From NCBI RefSeq assembly GCF_002499975.2, contig NZ_CP052766.1, positions 868,001-932,000 on the forward strand: a stretch of DNA of 64,000 bases, in the 5' to 3' direction. The position numbers and the translations under genes are program-made. The notes below the pieces were generated by a model. It was not told the DNA's origin. It searched no databases and worked only from the letters and a program-made list of their open reading frames with translations. The number at the start of each line of letters is the position of its first letter. Position 1 is the first letter of the stretch. Below, piece by piece: positions 32,332 through 41,164 of the stretch. The stretch is from Alteromonas pelagimontana. GTDB taxonomy: Bacteria > Pseudomonadota > Gammaproteobacteria > Enterobacterales > Alteromonadaceae.

Positions 32332-33105
32332 TTATTGTGCAGGTGTCGCAACCGCGTCGTTTTGCGCTTCTGCTTTCACTACACTTAGCTGCATATTGGA
32401 AATTGGATTCTCGGTATTATTAGACAACTCAACCAAACGGTTAAGCTGACCCAGCGACATCATAACGGCGTACATGGCGCCAAGGAAACCAGATTTATGC
32501 AGCTCAAGGACTTTCTCATCAGGCAGTTCCAGCATTTTCTTTTCGTTAATGCTCAACATACCGGTAACGTTGCGCTGCTGACCATTTTTGTAGGTCAAAC
32601 GAATCTGAATTTGCTCCAGCAAATCAAGATCAATCACGGTCTTAACAAAACGCTGCGTGATCATTTCACTATTTGCCAGGTCAGCTAAAAACTGTTGACG
32701 ATTCTTCAGAAAATCAGACGCTTCTCCTTCGCTAGTGAAAAGCGTTTGTCCTTCGTCTGCAATCATGTCGCTGTTTTCGTCGATATATACGCCCAGTTTT
32801 TCGCCATCAGGACGCACATCAAACGGGTAGCGAAGAATATTCATCGGAACATGAGGACCGTTCCAGCGTTCGCCATTTAAAAACAGGTTCTGGTTTTGCT
32901 CCATTCCCAGCATTGCCACAACGTGGTGACGCTCTGACTTGGGATCCTGAATGAAAACAATTGGCATAGTAGAAGCCAGTTGTGCAAACTCTTTAATAGA
33001 CGCTGCTGCAAGGTGGGTATTCTTCGCAAAGGCAAACGTGTTGTTCACCGCTACTTTCATATTTTTATGTTTTTCTTTATCGAGCGGTATGTAGTTAATC
33101 GCCAT
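32332..33105 (-). CDS. SapC family protein
   Basis: A 257-residue protein of the SapC type (MAINYIPLDKEKHKNMKV, then VVAMLGMEQNQNLFLNG and LRYPFDVRPDG), common in marine gammaproteobacteria and named after a Campylobacter S-layer-associated gene. No signal peptide or membrane segment is seen. In other genomes the family often lies beside TonB receptors or tryptophan halogenases, neither of which is here; the function is unknown. It is a single gene with its own terminator. Confidence 0.82.
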   Translation of the reverse strand: MAINYIPLDKEKHKNMKVAVNNTFAFAKNTHLAAASIKEFAQLASTMPIVFIQDPKSERHHVVAMLGMEQNQNLFLNGERWNGPHVPMNILRYPFDVRPDGEKLGVYIDENSDMIADEGQTLFTSEGEASDFLKNRQQFLADLANSEMITQRFVKTVIDLDLLEQIQIRLTYKNGQQRNVTGMLSINEKKMLELPDEKVLELHKSGFLGAMYAVMMSLGQLNRLVELSNNTENPISNMQLSVVKAEAQNDAVATPAQ

Positions 33106-33599
33106 AATTCATTCTCATAACAGTTGTTGGTGGTAATCATCAATTATTGGGTATATCGCCCGAAGGAAAATTGCCCTTCTTCGCCGTCTTCGGGAGCGCG
33201 TTTATCGTGTATGTCGCTTCACGAATGCATCACCAAATACGTTTGGAAAGGATTACCACGAAGATTTATATTAACGCCCCGTAACAGGTTAAGACCTTAT
33301 TCAGGGTGACAGGCAGTATCCCGTATTTAAACCTGTAAGTCACGCCCGAAATCCTTATCTAGATTTAAGTTTTTATGACAATTCCGTAACACTTCAGACA
33401 GAAGGTGTTGGCGATCAGCTTCCTCCAGCGCCGATGCGCGGCGTGGGTAACTTTTCTATCTATTTACCCGATTGAGCTTCTTCACGTTATTGCGTAATCT
33501 AGGGCGTGTTGGCCTGGTTTGGAACTGTATTTGTTGAATACGCAGCCAATACCTTCGCACACTATTCGCACGCTAATAACAACGAAAAAGGAAATCTCA
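33106..33599. other. 494-bp gap between sapC and the dipeptidase gene
   Basis: Divergent upstream region of two genes. It contains a lone TAGGGCGTGTTGG motif (about 33503-33515) that matches the terminal repeat of the MITE at 28 kb, but no partner end was found. The dipeptidase ribosome-binding site AAAGGAAA is at the right edge. Nothing else could be supported. Confidence 0.4.
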
Positions 33600-34814
33600 A
33601 TGCTAACATCCCTAAAGAAGAAGCCTCTAACTCTGTTGATGGCAACACTGAGTGTCGCTTCAGTAAATGTATTTGCAGCAACAGCGAGTGTGTCAAAGCA
33701 GGCCAGTGATATTGCTCAACAAACGATTATTATCGACAGCCATATTGACGTTCCTTACCGGGTTCACGAGAAATGGGTAGATGTCGCCAAATCTGCAGAA
33801 GATGGGCAGTTTGATTACCCACGAGCAAAGGCAGGCGGTCTTACTGCGCCCTTCATGTCTATTTATGTGCCCGCCAGTTTAGATAGTTCCGCCCAGTCTA
33901 CCCAACTTGCTCATATTCTTATTGATTCGGTAGAAGCGATGGTACAGCGCGATCCCGACAAGTTTGCATTGGCAAGAAGCGTTGATGATGTCAAACAGCA
34001 ATTTAAGAAAGGCCTAATTTCATTGCCTATGGGCATGGAGAATGGATCGCCAATACAGGGAAGTCTGGACAATCTCGAATTATTTTACGACCGCGGGATC
34101 CGTTACATCACGCTGGCGCATTCCCAGTCCAATCACATTAGTGACTCATCTTACGATCTGCGCCGTCAGTGGCATGGGCTGAGCGATTTTGGGAAATCCT
34201 TGATTCCTGCTATGAATAATATCGGAATGTTGATTGATGTTTCTCATGTCTCAGACGAAGCGTTTTACCAGGCAATTGCGCTTTCTAAAACGCCTCTTAT
34301 TGCGTCGCATTCCTCTTTACGCTCTTTCACGCCGGGTTTTGAGCGCAATATGGACGACAAAATGGTGAAAGCGCTTGGGAAGAACGGCGGCGTTATTATG
34401 ATTAACTTTGGCTCGGGGTTTGTGACCAAAGAAGCACTGCAATGGCGGGACGGGCTCACCAAAGCGCGCAATGCTCTCATCAAAGCTGAAGGCGAAAACA
34501 GTCAAAAAGTACAGAACTTTGATGATACCTACCGCGCCGAGCATCCTTACCCGTATTCGACTTTGGCCGACGTATTGGACCATATCGATCATGTAGTCAA
34601 GCTAATCGGCATTGATCATGTTGGTATCGGCTCTGACTTTGACGGCGTCGGCGACTCATTACCCACTGGACTAAAAGACGTATCTCAGTATCCTAATTTA
34701 GTACAGGGATTACTGGATCGCGGCTATTCTCGTGCAGATATTGAAAAGGTGCTAAGTGGAAATTTCTTACGTGTGTGGGCGCAAGTAGAAGACTACGCCG
34801 CATCACACAGTTAA
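33600..34814 (+). CDS. M19 membrane-type (renal) dipeptidase, secreted
   Basis: Zinc dipeptidase of the amidohydrolase superfamily. The start at 33600 has AAAGGAAA upstream and gives a clear signal peptide (MLTSLKKKPLTLLMATLSVA, cleaved near NVFAATA); an in-frame upstream ATG would bury it. Metal and active-site motifs are present as IDSHIDVPYR, GMENGSP, LAHSQSN, DVSHVSDEAF, ASHSSLR and GIGSDFDGVG. The product has 404 residues and should be periplasmic, acting on small peptides. It is convergent with the next gene across a hairpin. Confidence 0.9.
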   Translation: MLTSLKKKPLTLLMATLSVASVNVFAATASVSKQASDIAQQTIIIDSHIDVPYRVHEKWVDVAKSAEDGQFDYPRAKAGGLTAPFMSIYVPASLDSSAQSTQLAHILIDSVEAMVQRDPDKFALARSVDDVKQQFKKGLISLPMGMENGSPIQGSLDNLELFYDRGIRYITLAHSQSNHISDSSYDLRRQWHGLSDFGKSLIPAMNNIGMLIDVSHVSDEAFYQAIALSKTPLIASHSSLRSFTPGFERNMDDKMVKALGKNGGVIMINFGSGFVTKEALQWRDGLTKARNALIKAEGENSQKVQNFDDTYRAEHPYPYSTLADVLDHIDHVVKLIGIDHVGIGSDFDGVGDSLPTGLKDVSQYPNLVQGLLDRGYSRADIEKVLSGNFLRVWAQVEDYAASHS

Positions 34815-34827
34815 GGGCGAATGCGGC

Positions 34828-34858
34828 TATCAAGCGGTAGCCAACCTGCCGCTTGATA
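34828..34858. terminator. Hairpin between convergent genes
   Basis: Inverted repeat TATCAAGCGG/CCGCTTGATA around an 11-nt loop between the convergent dipeptidase and hydrolase stops. No T-run is present, so termination here would be inefficient or Rho-assisted. Confidence 0.5.
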
Positions 34859-34889
34859 AGTTCGATGATCCGAGATTATCCCACTGTTC

Positions 34890-35987
34890 TTAATTAAACG
34901 CCTGCTTCGTGGGCGGTGTAGCATGCATATCCATAAACGTTTGCAGCATCATCGTCATCTGACGATACAACGGGTTTGCTTTTGGTACTGCGCATTGCTC
35001 AAACTCGTTAACCTGCGAAGTATCAAAATGCATGTCCACCTTCATTTTCGTATTTACAGGAACGTCTGCGTGGCACAATTGGTAGCTCTCATCGATAACA
35101 AAAAAAGTATTTGCACCGTCAGCGTGTTCCAGTAAATTCCGTATACCTTCAATGGGTGTGGTTGCATCGGCCTGGGAATGCGCAGCAAATATCGGCACTG
35201 AAATCCGCTTGCCGGCTTCAAAGTCAGCTCTGATTTCGTCAATGATGTCCATCAGTTCTAAACCGGCAAACCCTGCAACGCTTGGGTACTTGAATGGGTT
35301 AGGACCGTCAGTTTCGTAACTTCCGTCAACCAGTTTCGCAACCCATTTTACGCCCCAAATTTTTGCCATATTTTCGGCATTATCAGACAACGCCAGCGCT
35401 CCCGAAAAAAGAAGAATGCCGGCAATTCCATCCGGAGAATCCAGGTAATGCTCAACTGCTAGTGCGCCGCCGGTTGAGAAGCCGCCAATAAATATTGTAC
35501 TTCCCAGTTGCGGCGCTAAAGCCATAATGTCATCAACCTGCGTCTGCCACCGCTCTGCCAGTTGATCGTCCTCCATATCGGCATCTGCATCTTTCAATCC
35601 GTTGCCTGCCAGCAGGGGCACCACTACGTTGTAGCCCTTATCATAAAGGGTTCTTGCGATGCCTTGCATAAAATAGGGAGAATCGCTCAACCCGTGAAGT
35701 AACACCACAACATTGTCAGTAGGCTTACCATGATGAAGAATAAATGGCGCATTACCTGCGTTTCGCAGCTTATCAGAACACAGGCGGAATTCATGCAGTT
35801 TAGGTTGCGGACAAGTCGCAACACTACCTAGCTCCTGTTCATATAAAGCAGTGAACTCAGCAAGTGCCTTATCAATATTTTGCGGCGCTTCTGGTTTTAG
35901 CACTGGCAGTTTAGGAATAGGCTGTTGAGCAAGCGCCGCTTGACAAACAATCATCAAGATTGCCAAAAATAATGGATATAACCGCAC
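34890..35987 (-). CDS. Secreted alpha/beta hydrolase
   Basis: A 365-residue protein with an N-terminal signal peptide (MRLYPLFLAILMIVCQAALA). The alpha/beta-hydrolase core shows the oxyanion segment VVLLHGLSDSPY (about 95), the nucleophile elbow GGFSTGGALA (GxSxG, about 167), and a probable acid region near HSQADATTPIEG. A catalytic His candidate is in CHADVPVNTKMKVD. It resembles carboxylesterase/lysophospholipase-type enzymes; the substrate is unknown. It is a single gene. Confidence 0.8.
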   Translation of the reverse strand: MRLYPLFLAILMIVCQAALAQQPIPKLPVLKPEAPQNIDKALAEFTALYEQELGSVATCPQPKLHEFRLCSDKLRNAGNAPFILHHGKPTDNVVVLLHGLSDSPYFMQGIARTLYDKGYNVVVPLLAGNGLKDADADMEDDQLAERWQTQVDDIMALAPQLGSTIFIGGFSTGGALAVEHYLDSPDGIAGILLFSGALALSDNAENMAKIWGVKWVAKLVDGSYETDGPNPFKYPSVAGFAGLELMDIIDEIRADFEAGKRISVPIFAAHSQADATTPIEGIRNLLEHADGANTFFVIDESYQLCHADVPVNTKMKVDMHFDTSQVNEFEQCAVPKANPLYRQMTMMLQTFMDMHATPPTKQAFN

Positions 35988-36398
35988 GTATCACTCCTTT
36001 TGCGGCAAAGCCCGTCATAAAATCTATCGGGCGCATCTACAATGAGACCTATACTATCATGGCGTCGAGCAAAGGAAACGGGGTAAAGCGAGACATCTTC
36101 CAGCTTGTTAGAGATACAAAATTATACCCTTTACCGTGGTACCCTTACATTTATCAAACCTAATGTAGTAAATAGAGAAATGGCTACACAGCCGGGCTGA
36201 TAGCGTTCTTTGATCACTCTTAACCAACAACAGGTAGGTATGAATTTTTATCCGTAAATATCGGCAAATATGCCGACCACAGAGAATTTTGTCGTTACGC
36301 TTTTTCTCGGATGTAAGCTTGTTTTCTTAATTTAAAAGGATTGTTAATAAGCTGCCCGGCGTTGGTGACCCGCTAATAAACGTGGCGTTATCGGGCCC
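35988..36398. other. Upstream region of the c-di-GMP riboswitch
   Basis: Noncoding. It holds the hydrolase gene's upstream region and a GCCCG/CGGGC inverted repeat (about 36353-36396) directly before the riboswitch. No confident promoter could be assigned. Confidence 0.4.
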
Positions 36399-36512
36399 TA
36401 AGTTGAAAAAGGCAAAGCGGCGCGAAAGCCCGTGACGCAAAGCCTCCGGTCTACGATAGCGATGGCATCCTCTGGTGATGTATCTGTCTTGATAGCGGGG
36501 CTACCGAACTTA
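36399..36512 (+). ncRNA. Cyclic-di-GMP-I (GEMM) riboswitch
   Basis: The sequence carries the GEMM-I core: GGCAAAGC, a GAAA tetraloop in a short GGC/GCC stem, then GACGCAAAGCCTCCGG, a variable second hairpin, and ATAGCGGGGCTACCGA. The P1 stem is visible as TAAGTT (36399-36404) paired with AACTTA (36507-36512). The aptamer ends 140 bp before the ParA-like gene on the same strand. The expression platform is unclear: a GTAAAG/CTTTAC hairpin at 36575-36600 has no strong T-run, so control could be transcriptional or translational. Confidence 0.9.
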
Positions 36513-36651
36513 CGTTTGTCAAATTGGCAAACACAATAAGAGGTTCACTTTTTCAGTCAACAACATGTAATGGCGTAAAGGAAGACACCGCTTTCTTTAC
36601 GTTTAATACCATCCACAGTGATTGGTATAACCATAGATTGAGGACTGTTCC

Positions 36652-37347
36652 ATGATTATTTTAGTTGGTGGTGAAAAAGGCGGCAGCGGCAAAAGCTGTC
36701 TGGCGCAAAATATCGCGGTTTATTTACGAACGGAAAAAAAAGCCAGTGTGCTGATGGTTGATTGCGATCCCCAACGCACCACATCTGACTGGATTCAGGA
36801 GCGCAAGGCTAATCATGAGCTCCCGGCAATAAACTGCGTGCAGCTATACGGTAAGATCCGTAACGAGTTGTTGAGCTTACGCGATCATTACGATTTTGTT
36901 GTGATTGATTGCGGAGGTCAGGATAACCTTGCGTTACGCTCTTCTATGGCGGTGGCTGATCATATTCTGATCCCTTTGCGCCCAAAACGCCGGGATCTGA
37001 AAACCGTTCCCCATATGGAAGATGTGTTATCGACTTGTAAAATGGTCAACCCCAACATGAACGCTGCCTTTGTGATCACTCAATGCCCGTCATTGCCTTC
37101 TTTAGCCAGCCGCATACTTGAAGCAAAAGAGGTGTGTCGTTCTTTTGAAGTACCTGTATTAAATTCGGTGACATTTAGCCGCAATATGTACGATGACTCC
37201 GAAGAATCCGGTATGTCCGTGATAGAAAGCGAGCCAACAGGAAAAGCCGCCATTGAAATTCGCAGTATTATTGATGAGCTGCTTGCCAGAGGTAAAGGGG
37301 AATCTTATGGGGCTATGCAGTCTCAAAAAATCCACGCCGTCAGTTAA
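36652..37347 (+). CDS. ParA/MinD-like ATPase under a c-di-GMP riboswitch
   Basis: A 231-residue P-loop ATPase with the deviant Walker A KGGSGKSCLAQN (about 9-20), VDCDPQRTTSDW and FVVIDCGGQDN, as in small ParA proteins that segregate plasmids or position protein clusters. There is no N-terminal DNA-binding domain. GAGGA precedes the ATG. The 3' end overlaps a ribbon-helix-helix gene, giving a ParA/small-partner pair typical of type Ib partition. On a chromosome and under a c-di-GMP aptamer it more probably positions a cargo than partitions a replicon; this is inference. Confidence 0.85.
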   Translation: MIILVGGEKGGSGKSCLAQNIAVYLRTEKKASVLMVDCDPQRTTSDWIQERKANHELPAINCVQLYGKIRNELLSLRDHYDFVVIDCGGQDNLALRSSMAVADHILIPLRPKRRDLKTVPHMEDVLSTCKMVNPNMNAAFVITQCPSLPSLASRILEAKEVCRSFEVPVLNSVTFSRNMYDDSEESGMSVIESEPTGKAAIEIRSIIDELLARGKGESYGAMQSQKIHAVS

Positions 37348-37654
37348 TCCCAAAGCTGTTTCAATAGAAGAGTTCATTGATGATGCTCTTGTGTATGCTT
37401 CTGGGCAACATGCTCTGCAGCAAGGGGTTTGGCAGGACGATATACAGGCAAGAAATACCTTCTCATTTCCCGATGAAAGTGAAGATAAACCCAAGCGGCG
37501 TGCAACTTTTACTCTCACCGAATCGACCATTTTTGCGTTGAGCGAAATCGCCGAGCTGACCGGAATTTCCCGTTCCCGTTTAATTCGAATATGGGCGGAA
37601 CAACAGCGGCAGGAAGGTTCTTTCACTTCCCTGATTAACAGCAAAATTCCATGA
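37307..37654 (+). CDS. Ribbon-helix-helix partner of the ParA-like ATPase
   Basis: A 115-residue protein starting at 37307, where AAAGGGGA precedes the ATG; it overlaps the ParA-like gene by 41 bp in another frame. The N-terminal 70 residues are polar. The C-terminal RRATFTLTESTIFALSEIAE continuing to LTGISRSRLIRIW reads as a beta strand plus two helices, a CopG/Arc-type ribbon-helix-helix. Such proteins serve as the DNA-binding partner and autorepressor of type Ib ParA systems. No obvious centromere-like iteron array was found nearby. Confidence 0.7.
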   Translation: MGLCSLKKSTPSVNPKAVSIEEFIDDALVYASGQHALQQGVWQDDIQARNTFSFPDESEDKPKRRATFTLTESTIFALSEIAELTGISRSRLIRIWAEQQRQEGSFTSLINSKIP

Positions 37655-37890
37655 CAGGCGCTGTTGCGCCAACGAAAAGGCTGCTGACATCGAAATATGC
37701 GCAAAATTTAATCTATCTTACTATGCAGTTTTAATGTAATTAGCGGACAGAAGGTTGACAGAACTTTTGATTTCTTTATAAGTATAAACATTAGACAATA
37801 TAATTACCTTGGGATGGAATCCGTAAAACGCGAAAGGCGGGAAACGCTTATTGTTTCCCATGACTCACGATAAAGGTTATTGGAACACTT

Positions 37891-40029
37891 ATGAAAGCAC
37901 GCCTGCTCGGGTGTCTTCTTTACGCAGTTAGTTCATGCAGTTTTGCGTGGTCGGATGCGATAAGGGAAATTTCTTCGCCTAGCGCACAAAGTAAGCTAGC
38001 CGAAATTGCCGCACATCATAAAGCCGGTCTGCTTGCTTTGGCGGAATCAGAAACATTAATTCTTCTGGACCAGGCACGCGCCCAGAAACTGCCGTTGGAT
38101 ATTGCCGCAGCGCAACACGAACGCGGTCATATTGCTACCATGCAGGGAAAATATGATTTAGCACAGCGGGTATATAAACGGGCGTTGGACATTTATACAA
38201 CCGAAGAAAAACTTCCTCAAACTGCTGTCATCCTCTCGGATTTAGGCACCACTCAACGCATTCAAACAAACTACAATCAGGCATTAGATTATTATTATCG
38301 CGCATTGTCCTTATACCAGTCTCTGGAGATAAAAAGCGGTATTGCAGAGCAGCAACTTAACATTGGTAGTGTCCTTCGCGCCCTTGGGCAGTATGAGCCC
38401 GCTCTGGTGGCGCTCCAACATGCGCTGGTTTATATGCGACGCAATAATGATCTTGCCGCCGTCAGTCAGTCTCTCTCCCACATTGGTGGGGTATATATGG
38501 CAATGCAACAGTATCAGGAAGCGTCCAGCTACCTGAACGATGCATTGGCGATCAATGAACAGCTGGATCTCAAATTTGATATTGCTAAAAGCCACCGTGA
38601 TCTGGGCGAGCTATACCTCAAGATGCGCAGGTACGAGCGAGCCAGAAGCCATCTCAATAAAGCCATCTCTTTATTTTCCACCATTGATGTTCCCCTTGAA
38701 AGCGATTGGGCGTTAGCCACGCTGGGCCAGGTTGAGCTGGAAAAAGGTAATACCAACGACGGGCTAAAATATTTAGGCGATGCACTGCTTCGCGCGATAG
38801 AAAATGATTTTACAGGTCTTATCACTCATGTTCACCTTGCAATGGCACAAGCCTACCTCCGCATTAATGACTTTACCACAGCCTCTTTTCATGCGGAAAA
38901 AGGGCTGAGCCAGGCCCGTACAAGGGATGAGCTGGGCACACAAATTGATTTTCTTGTCGTACAAGCGAAAATTTTTCAGGCTCAAAAGGATTTTGAAAAC
39001 GCTTTTTTGACGCTAAAAGAAAAGGACCGCCTGGACTCGCTAGTGGTTGATAAAAATAGGGCGATGTCGTTAGCGCAGCTTAAAACGGAAATTGAAGTTG
39101 AGCGCCAGGCACAATCTATTGAGCTACTACGTAAAAACAAGGCCATAGAACTTGCTCAAGCCGAACAAAGAAACTTAAGCAATATAATAGTAATGGGCAG
39201 TTTGGTCGCATTCTTGCTGTTTCTCTTTCTTCTATGGAGCCGTTACCACCAGCGTCAACGCAACCTCACGCTCAAACGAGACGTAAAAGAGCGAACGCAG
39301 GAACTGGAGCAAAAGAATCGTGAATTGGAAGAGGCGTATCGGGCGTTAGAGCAAGTTAGTTTACGTGATCCTCTGACCAGCCTGTATAACCGGCATTATC
39401 TTGAAGCACAGCTGCCTGGCGAAATTCAGCGTTGCCAGCACAATTGTTCTAAAAACCCGGATCGTCGGACGACGGAGAATGGCGATTTACTCTGCTTTCT
39501 GCTGGACATTGATGACTTCAAACATATTAATGATGAGTATGGTCATTTAGCTGGCGATCGTTTTCTGGTGCAGTTTACAGCAGTTATTCATGACGTTTTT
39601 CGTCAAACGGACTTGCTTATCCGGTGGGGCGGTGAAGAATTCCTGGTGATTTGTCGCCACGCCAACCGAAGCGAACTTATTTTATTGGCCGAAAGATTTC
39701 GCGTTGCTGTGGCAGAAAAACGTTTCCAGTTGCTGGACGGCAAAATAATCAGGGCAAGTTGCAGTATCGGGTTTTGTGCGCTCCCCCTGTTTAGAGATGC
39801 GCCCTATCGACTGGATTGGCAGAAAACCTTTGCGATAATGGATTACTGTTTATACGCAGCGAAGTTATCAGGAAAGAATTGCTGGATAGGCGCTGTTGAA
39901 GCCTATGATGAGCCGGTAGACGAAGGTCACCAACTAAACCCGTTGGAGCAGAAGTTCAATCTGCCGAGAACGGAAATGAAAACCTCGCTAAACAATCTGG
40001 CGAGTATTGAATGGCCCGTCAACAATTAA
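37891..40029 (+). CDS. TPR-containing diguanylate cyclase
   Basis: A 712-residue protein with a signal peptide (to about CSFAWS, residue 20) and a periplasmic array of about eight TPR-like repeats (about 60-380: YDLAQRVYKRALDIY, YNQALDYYYRALSLY, YEPALVALQHALVYM). A coiled coil (380-425), one membrane span (about 430-450), a second coiled coil and a cytosolic GGDEF domain follow. The active-site loop reads GGEEF (about 580), competent for making c-di-GMP from GTP. An RQTD inhibitory-site motif lies five residues before it, so product feedback is likely. It sits 236 bp after the ParA/RHH pair and 1.4 kb after a c-di-GMP riboswitch. Confidence 0.9.
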   Translation: MKARLLGCLLYAVSSCSFAWSDAIREISSPSAQSKLAEIAAHHKAGLLALAESETLILLDQARAQKLPLDIAAAQHERGHIATMQGKYDLAQRVYKRALDIYTTEEKLPQTAVILSDLGTTQRIQTNYNQALDYYYRALSLYQSLEIKSGIAEQQLNIGSVLRALGQYEPALVALQHALVYMRRNNDLAAVSQSLSHIGGVYMAMQQYQEASSYLNDALAINEQLDLKFDIAKSHRDLGELYLKMRRYERARSHLNKAISLFSTIDVPLESDWALATLGQVELEKGNTNDGLKYLGDALLRAIENDFTGLITHVHLAMAQAYLRINDFTTASFHAEKGLSQARTRDELGTQIDFLVVQAKIFQAQKDFENAFLTLKEKDRLDSLVVDKNRAMSLAQLKTEIEVERQAQSIELLRKNKAIELAQAEQRNLSNIIVMGSLVAFLLFLFLLWSRYHQRQRNLTLKRDVKERTQELEQKNRELEEAYRALEQVSLRDPLTSLYNRHYLEAQLPGEIQRCQHNCSKNPDRRTTENGDLLCFLLDIDDFKHINDEYGHLAGDRFLVQFTAVIHDVFRQTDLLIRWGGEEFLVICRHANRSELILLAERFRVAVAEKRFQLLDGKIIRASCSIGFCALPLFRDAPYRLDWQKTFAIMDYCLYAAKLSGKNCWIGAVEAYDEPVDEGHQLNPLEQKFNLPRTEMKTSLNNLASIEWPVNN

Positions 40030-40185
40030 TAAGCTTAAGATACCGTGTCAGTAGAATTGGGGCAGAGAAAGCAAGGTTAAGTTAAGCGCGATATACGTAA
40101 CGTGGATTAGTCGACATTCGAACTGGCACCTGACATTGGCTTGGCTCGATCAAACCTGACAGACTGCTATAGACAAGAAGTGGAC

Positions 40186-40271
40186 AGTCAACGCTTGGGC
40201 TCAGGGGCGGCAAAAAGCGGAGCGAGGAAAGAACGCAGCTTTGAGACATCCCTTGGAGCCCATTGTTAGAG
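40186..40271 (-). repeat. attC recombination site 1
   Basis: Read on the minus strand: R''-like CTCTAAC, an arm TGGGCTC that pairs perfectly with GAGCCCA near the other end, a central imperfect hairpin, and R'-like GTTGACT. It is 86 bp long and starts directly after the stop of the periplasmic TPR gene, as expected for a cassette-end site. Confidence 0.72.
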
Positions 40272-40274
40272 ACC

Positions 40275-41099
40275 TTAATACTCAACCTTCTGAAGGCGAC
40301 GCTCGGCTAGATCCTTGTAAAAACTATCGCCCTCACCGGATTTTTTGATAATTAAGTTCAACCATTCGCGAGTCTTCGCCCAATCTTTATTGCTCCAATA
40401 TGCCTGTGCTATTTGGTATCTAAATGCCTGAAGAGTCGATGCTGTTGGGTGGTCATTTTCAAAAGACGCAAAAGTCTCTAGAAGTTGGGGCATATAGGTG
40501 CCGAACGCAGACTTAACGCCATGCTTACCACCATATCTCCCTGGATCTTCCCAACCTAAAAGAGTTCGAAGTTTATCTTGGTAGGCTATACGCGACGCAG
40601 TAGTCTTTGGAAACTCCGATATAACTTTGTCATACCATTTTAATGCGGTCTCAACATTTGGAATCCAACTAGAATCGATAGTGAACTTACTATCTTTTCC
40701 TCTTGACCAAAAGTCCCCATGCCGAAGATATGATAAAGCAATAGCGTTTTCTACAGATTCCTTTGCTGACTCACCAACAATTTCTGCGAGTTCACTAATC
40801 CTGTCTTTTACGGTTTTTGCCTGAGTAGAATTCGGATACTTCTTGACAAGATCGCGCCAGGAATCAAGCGCTACTGATATATTATTTTCATCAAATGCAA
40901 TGCTTCCCAGCAAATAGTAAGCTTGCGCTTTGTCAGAATCAACTGACTTGCTGAAAACCACATCAATCAGTTCAGACTTCGCTTCTTGTGTTAAACCGTG
41001 TTGATTTAGCATCCCCGCCTTTTCTATTGATGCCGCGAAAGACATTGGCGCTGTTAGTAATGTTGCGGCCATTGACATTGGCAATAATTTCATTTTCAT
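40275..41099 (-). CDS. Cassette-borne periplasmic TPR-like protein
   Basis: A 274-residue protein with a signal peptide (MKMKLLPMSMAATLLTAPMS, cleaved near FAAS). TPR-like helices follow (AQAYYLLGSIAFDENNISVA, then TALKWYDKVISEFPKTTASRIAY and FRYQIAQAYWSNKDWAKTREW). It resembles YbgF/CpoB-type periplasmic scaffolds in style, but no specific family was recognised. AAGGAG precedes the start. An attC follows its stop, but its expected cassette 5' end (GTTAGAGACC) is missing upstream, so the cassette is fused to the previous one. Confidence 0.65.
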   Translation of the reverse strand: MKMKLLPMSMAATLLTAPMSFAASIEKAGMLNQHGLTQEAKSELIDVVFSKSVDSDKAQAYYLLGSIAFDENNISVALDSWRDLVKKYPNSTQAKTVKDRISELAEIVGESAKESVENAIALSYLRHGDFWSRGKDSKFTIDSSWIPNVETALKWYDKVISEFPKTTASRIAYQDKLRTLLGWEDPGRYGGKHGVKSAFGTYMPQLLETFASFENDHPTASTLQAFRYQIAQAYWSNKDWAKTREWLNLIIKKSGEGDSFYKDLAERRLQKVEY

Positions 41100-41114
41100 C
41101 TCACACTCCTTCGT

Positions 41115-41164
41115 TTTGTTTGTGTCCCAGCGAGCCCGCGAGCGACTATAGCGTTTTGTTAGCT
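41115..41164 (-). repeat. Partial attC site (left half only)
   Basis: Minus-strand AGCTAAC (R'') and the start of the stem, with the CTCGCGGGCTCGCTGGGACA-type central loop, follow the membrane-protein gene. The right half with a GTTRRRY box is absent, and the next cassette's gene begins at once. This is a deletion junction between two cassettes. Confidence 0.6.

Noticed and set aside
33503..33530. TAGGGCGTGTTGG motif as a second MITE copy
   Set aside because: Only one terminal repeat was found; no partner end within about 500 bp, so no element can be drawn.
36575..36600. GTAAAG/CTTTAC hairpin as the riboswitch's transcription terminator
   Set aside because: The stem is short with mismatches and is followed by GTTTAATACC rather than a T-run, so the expression platform was left undefined.
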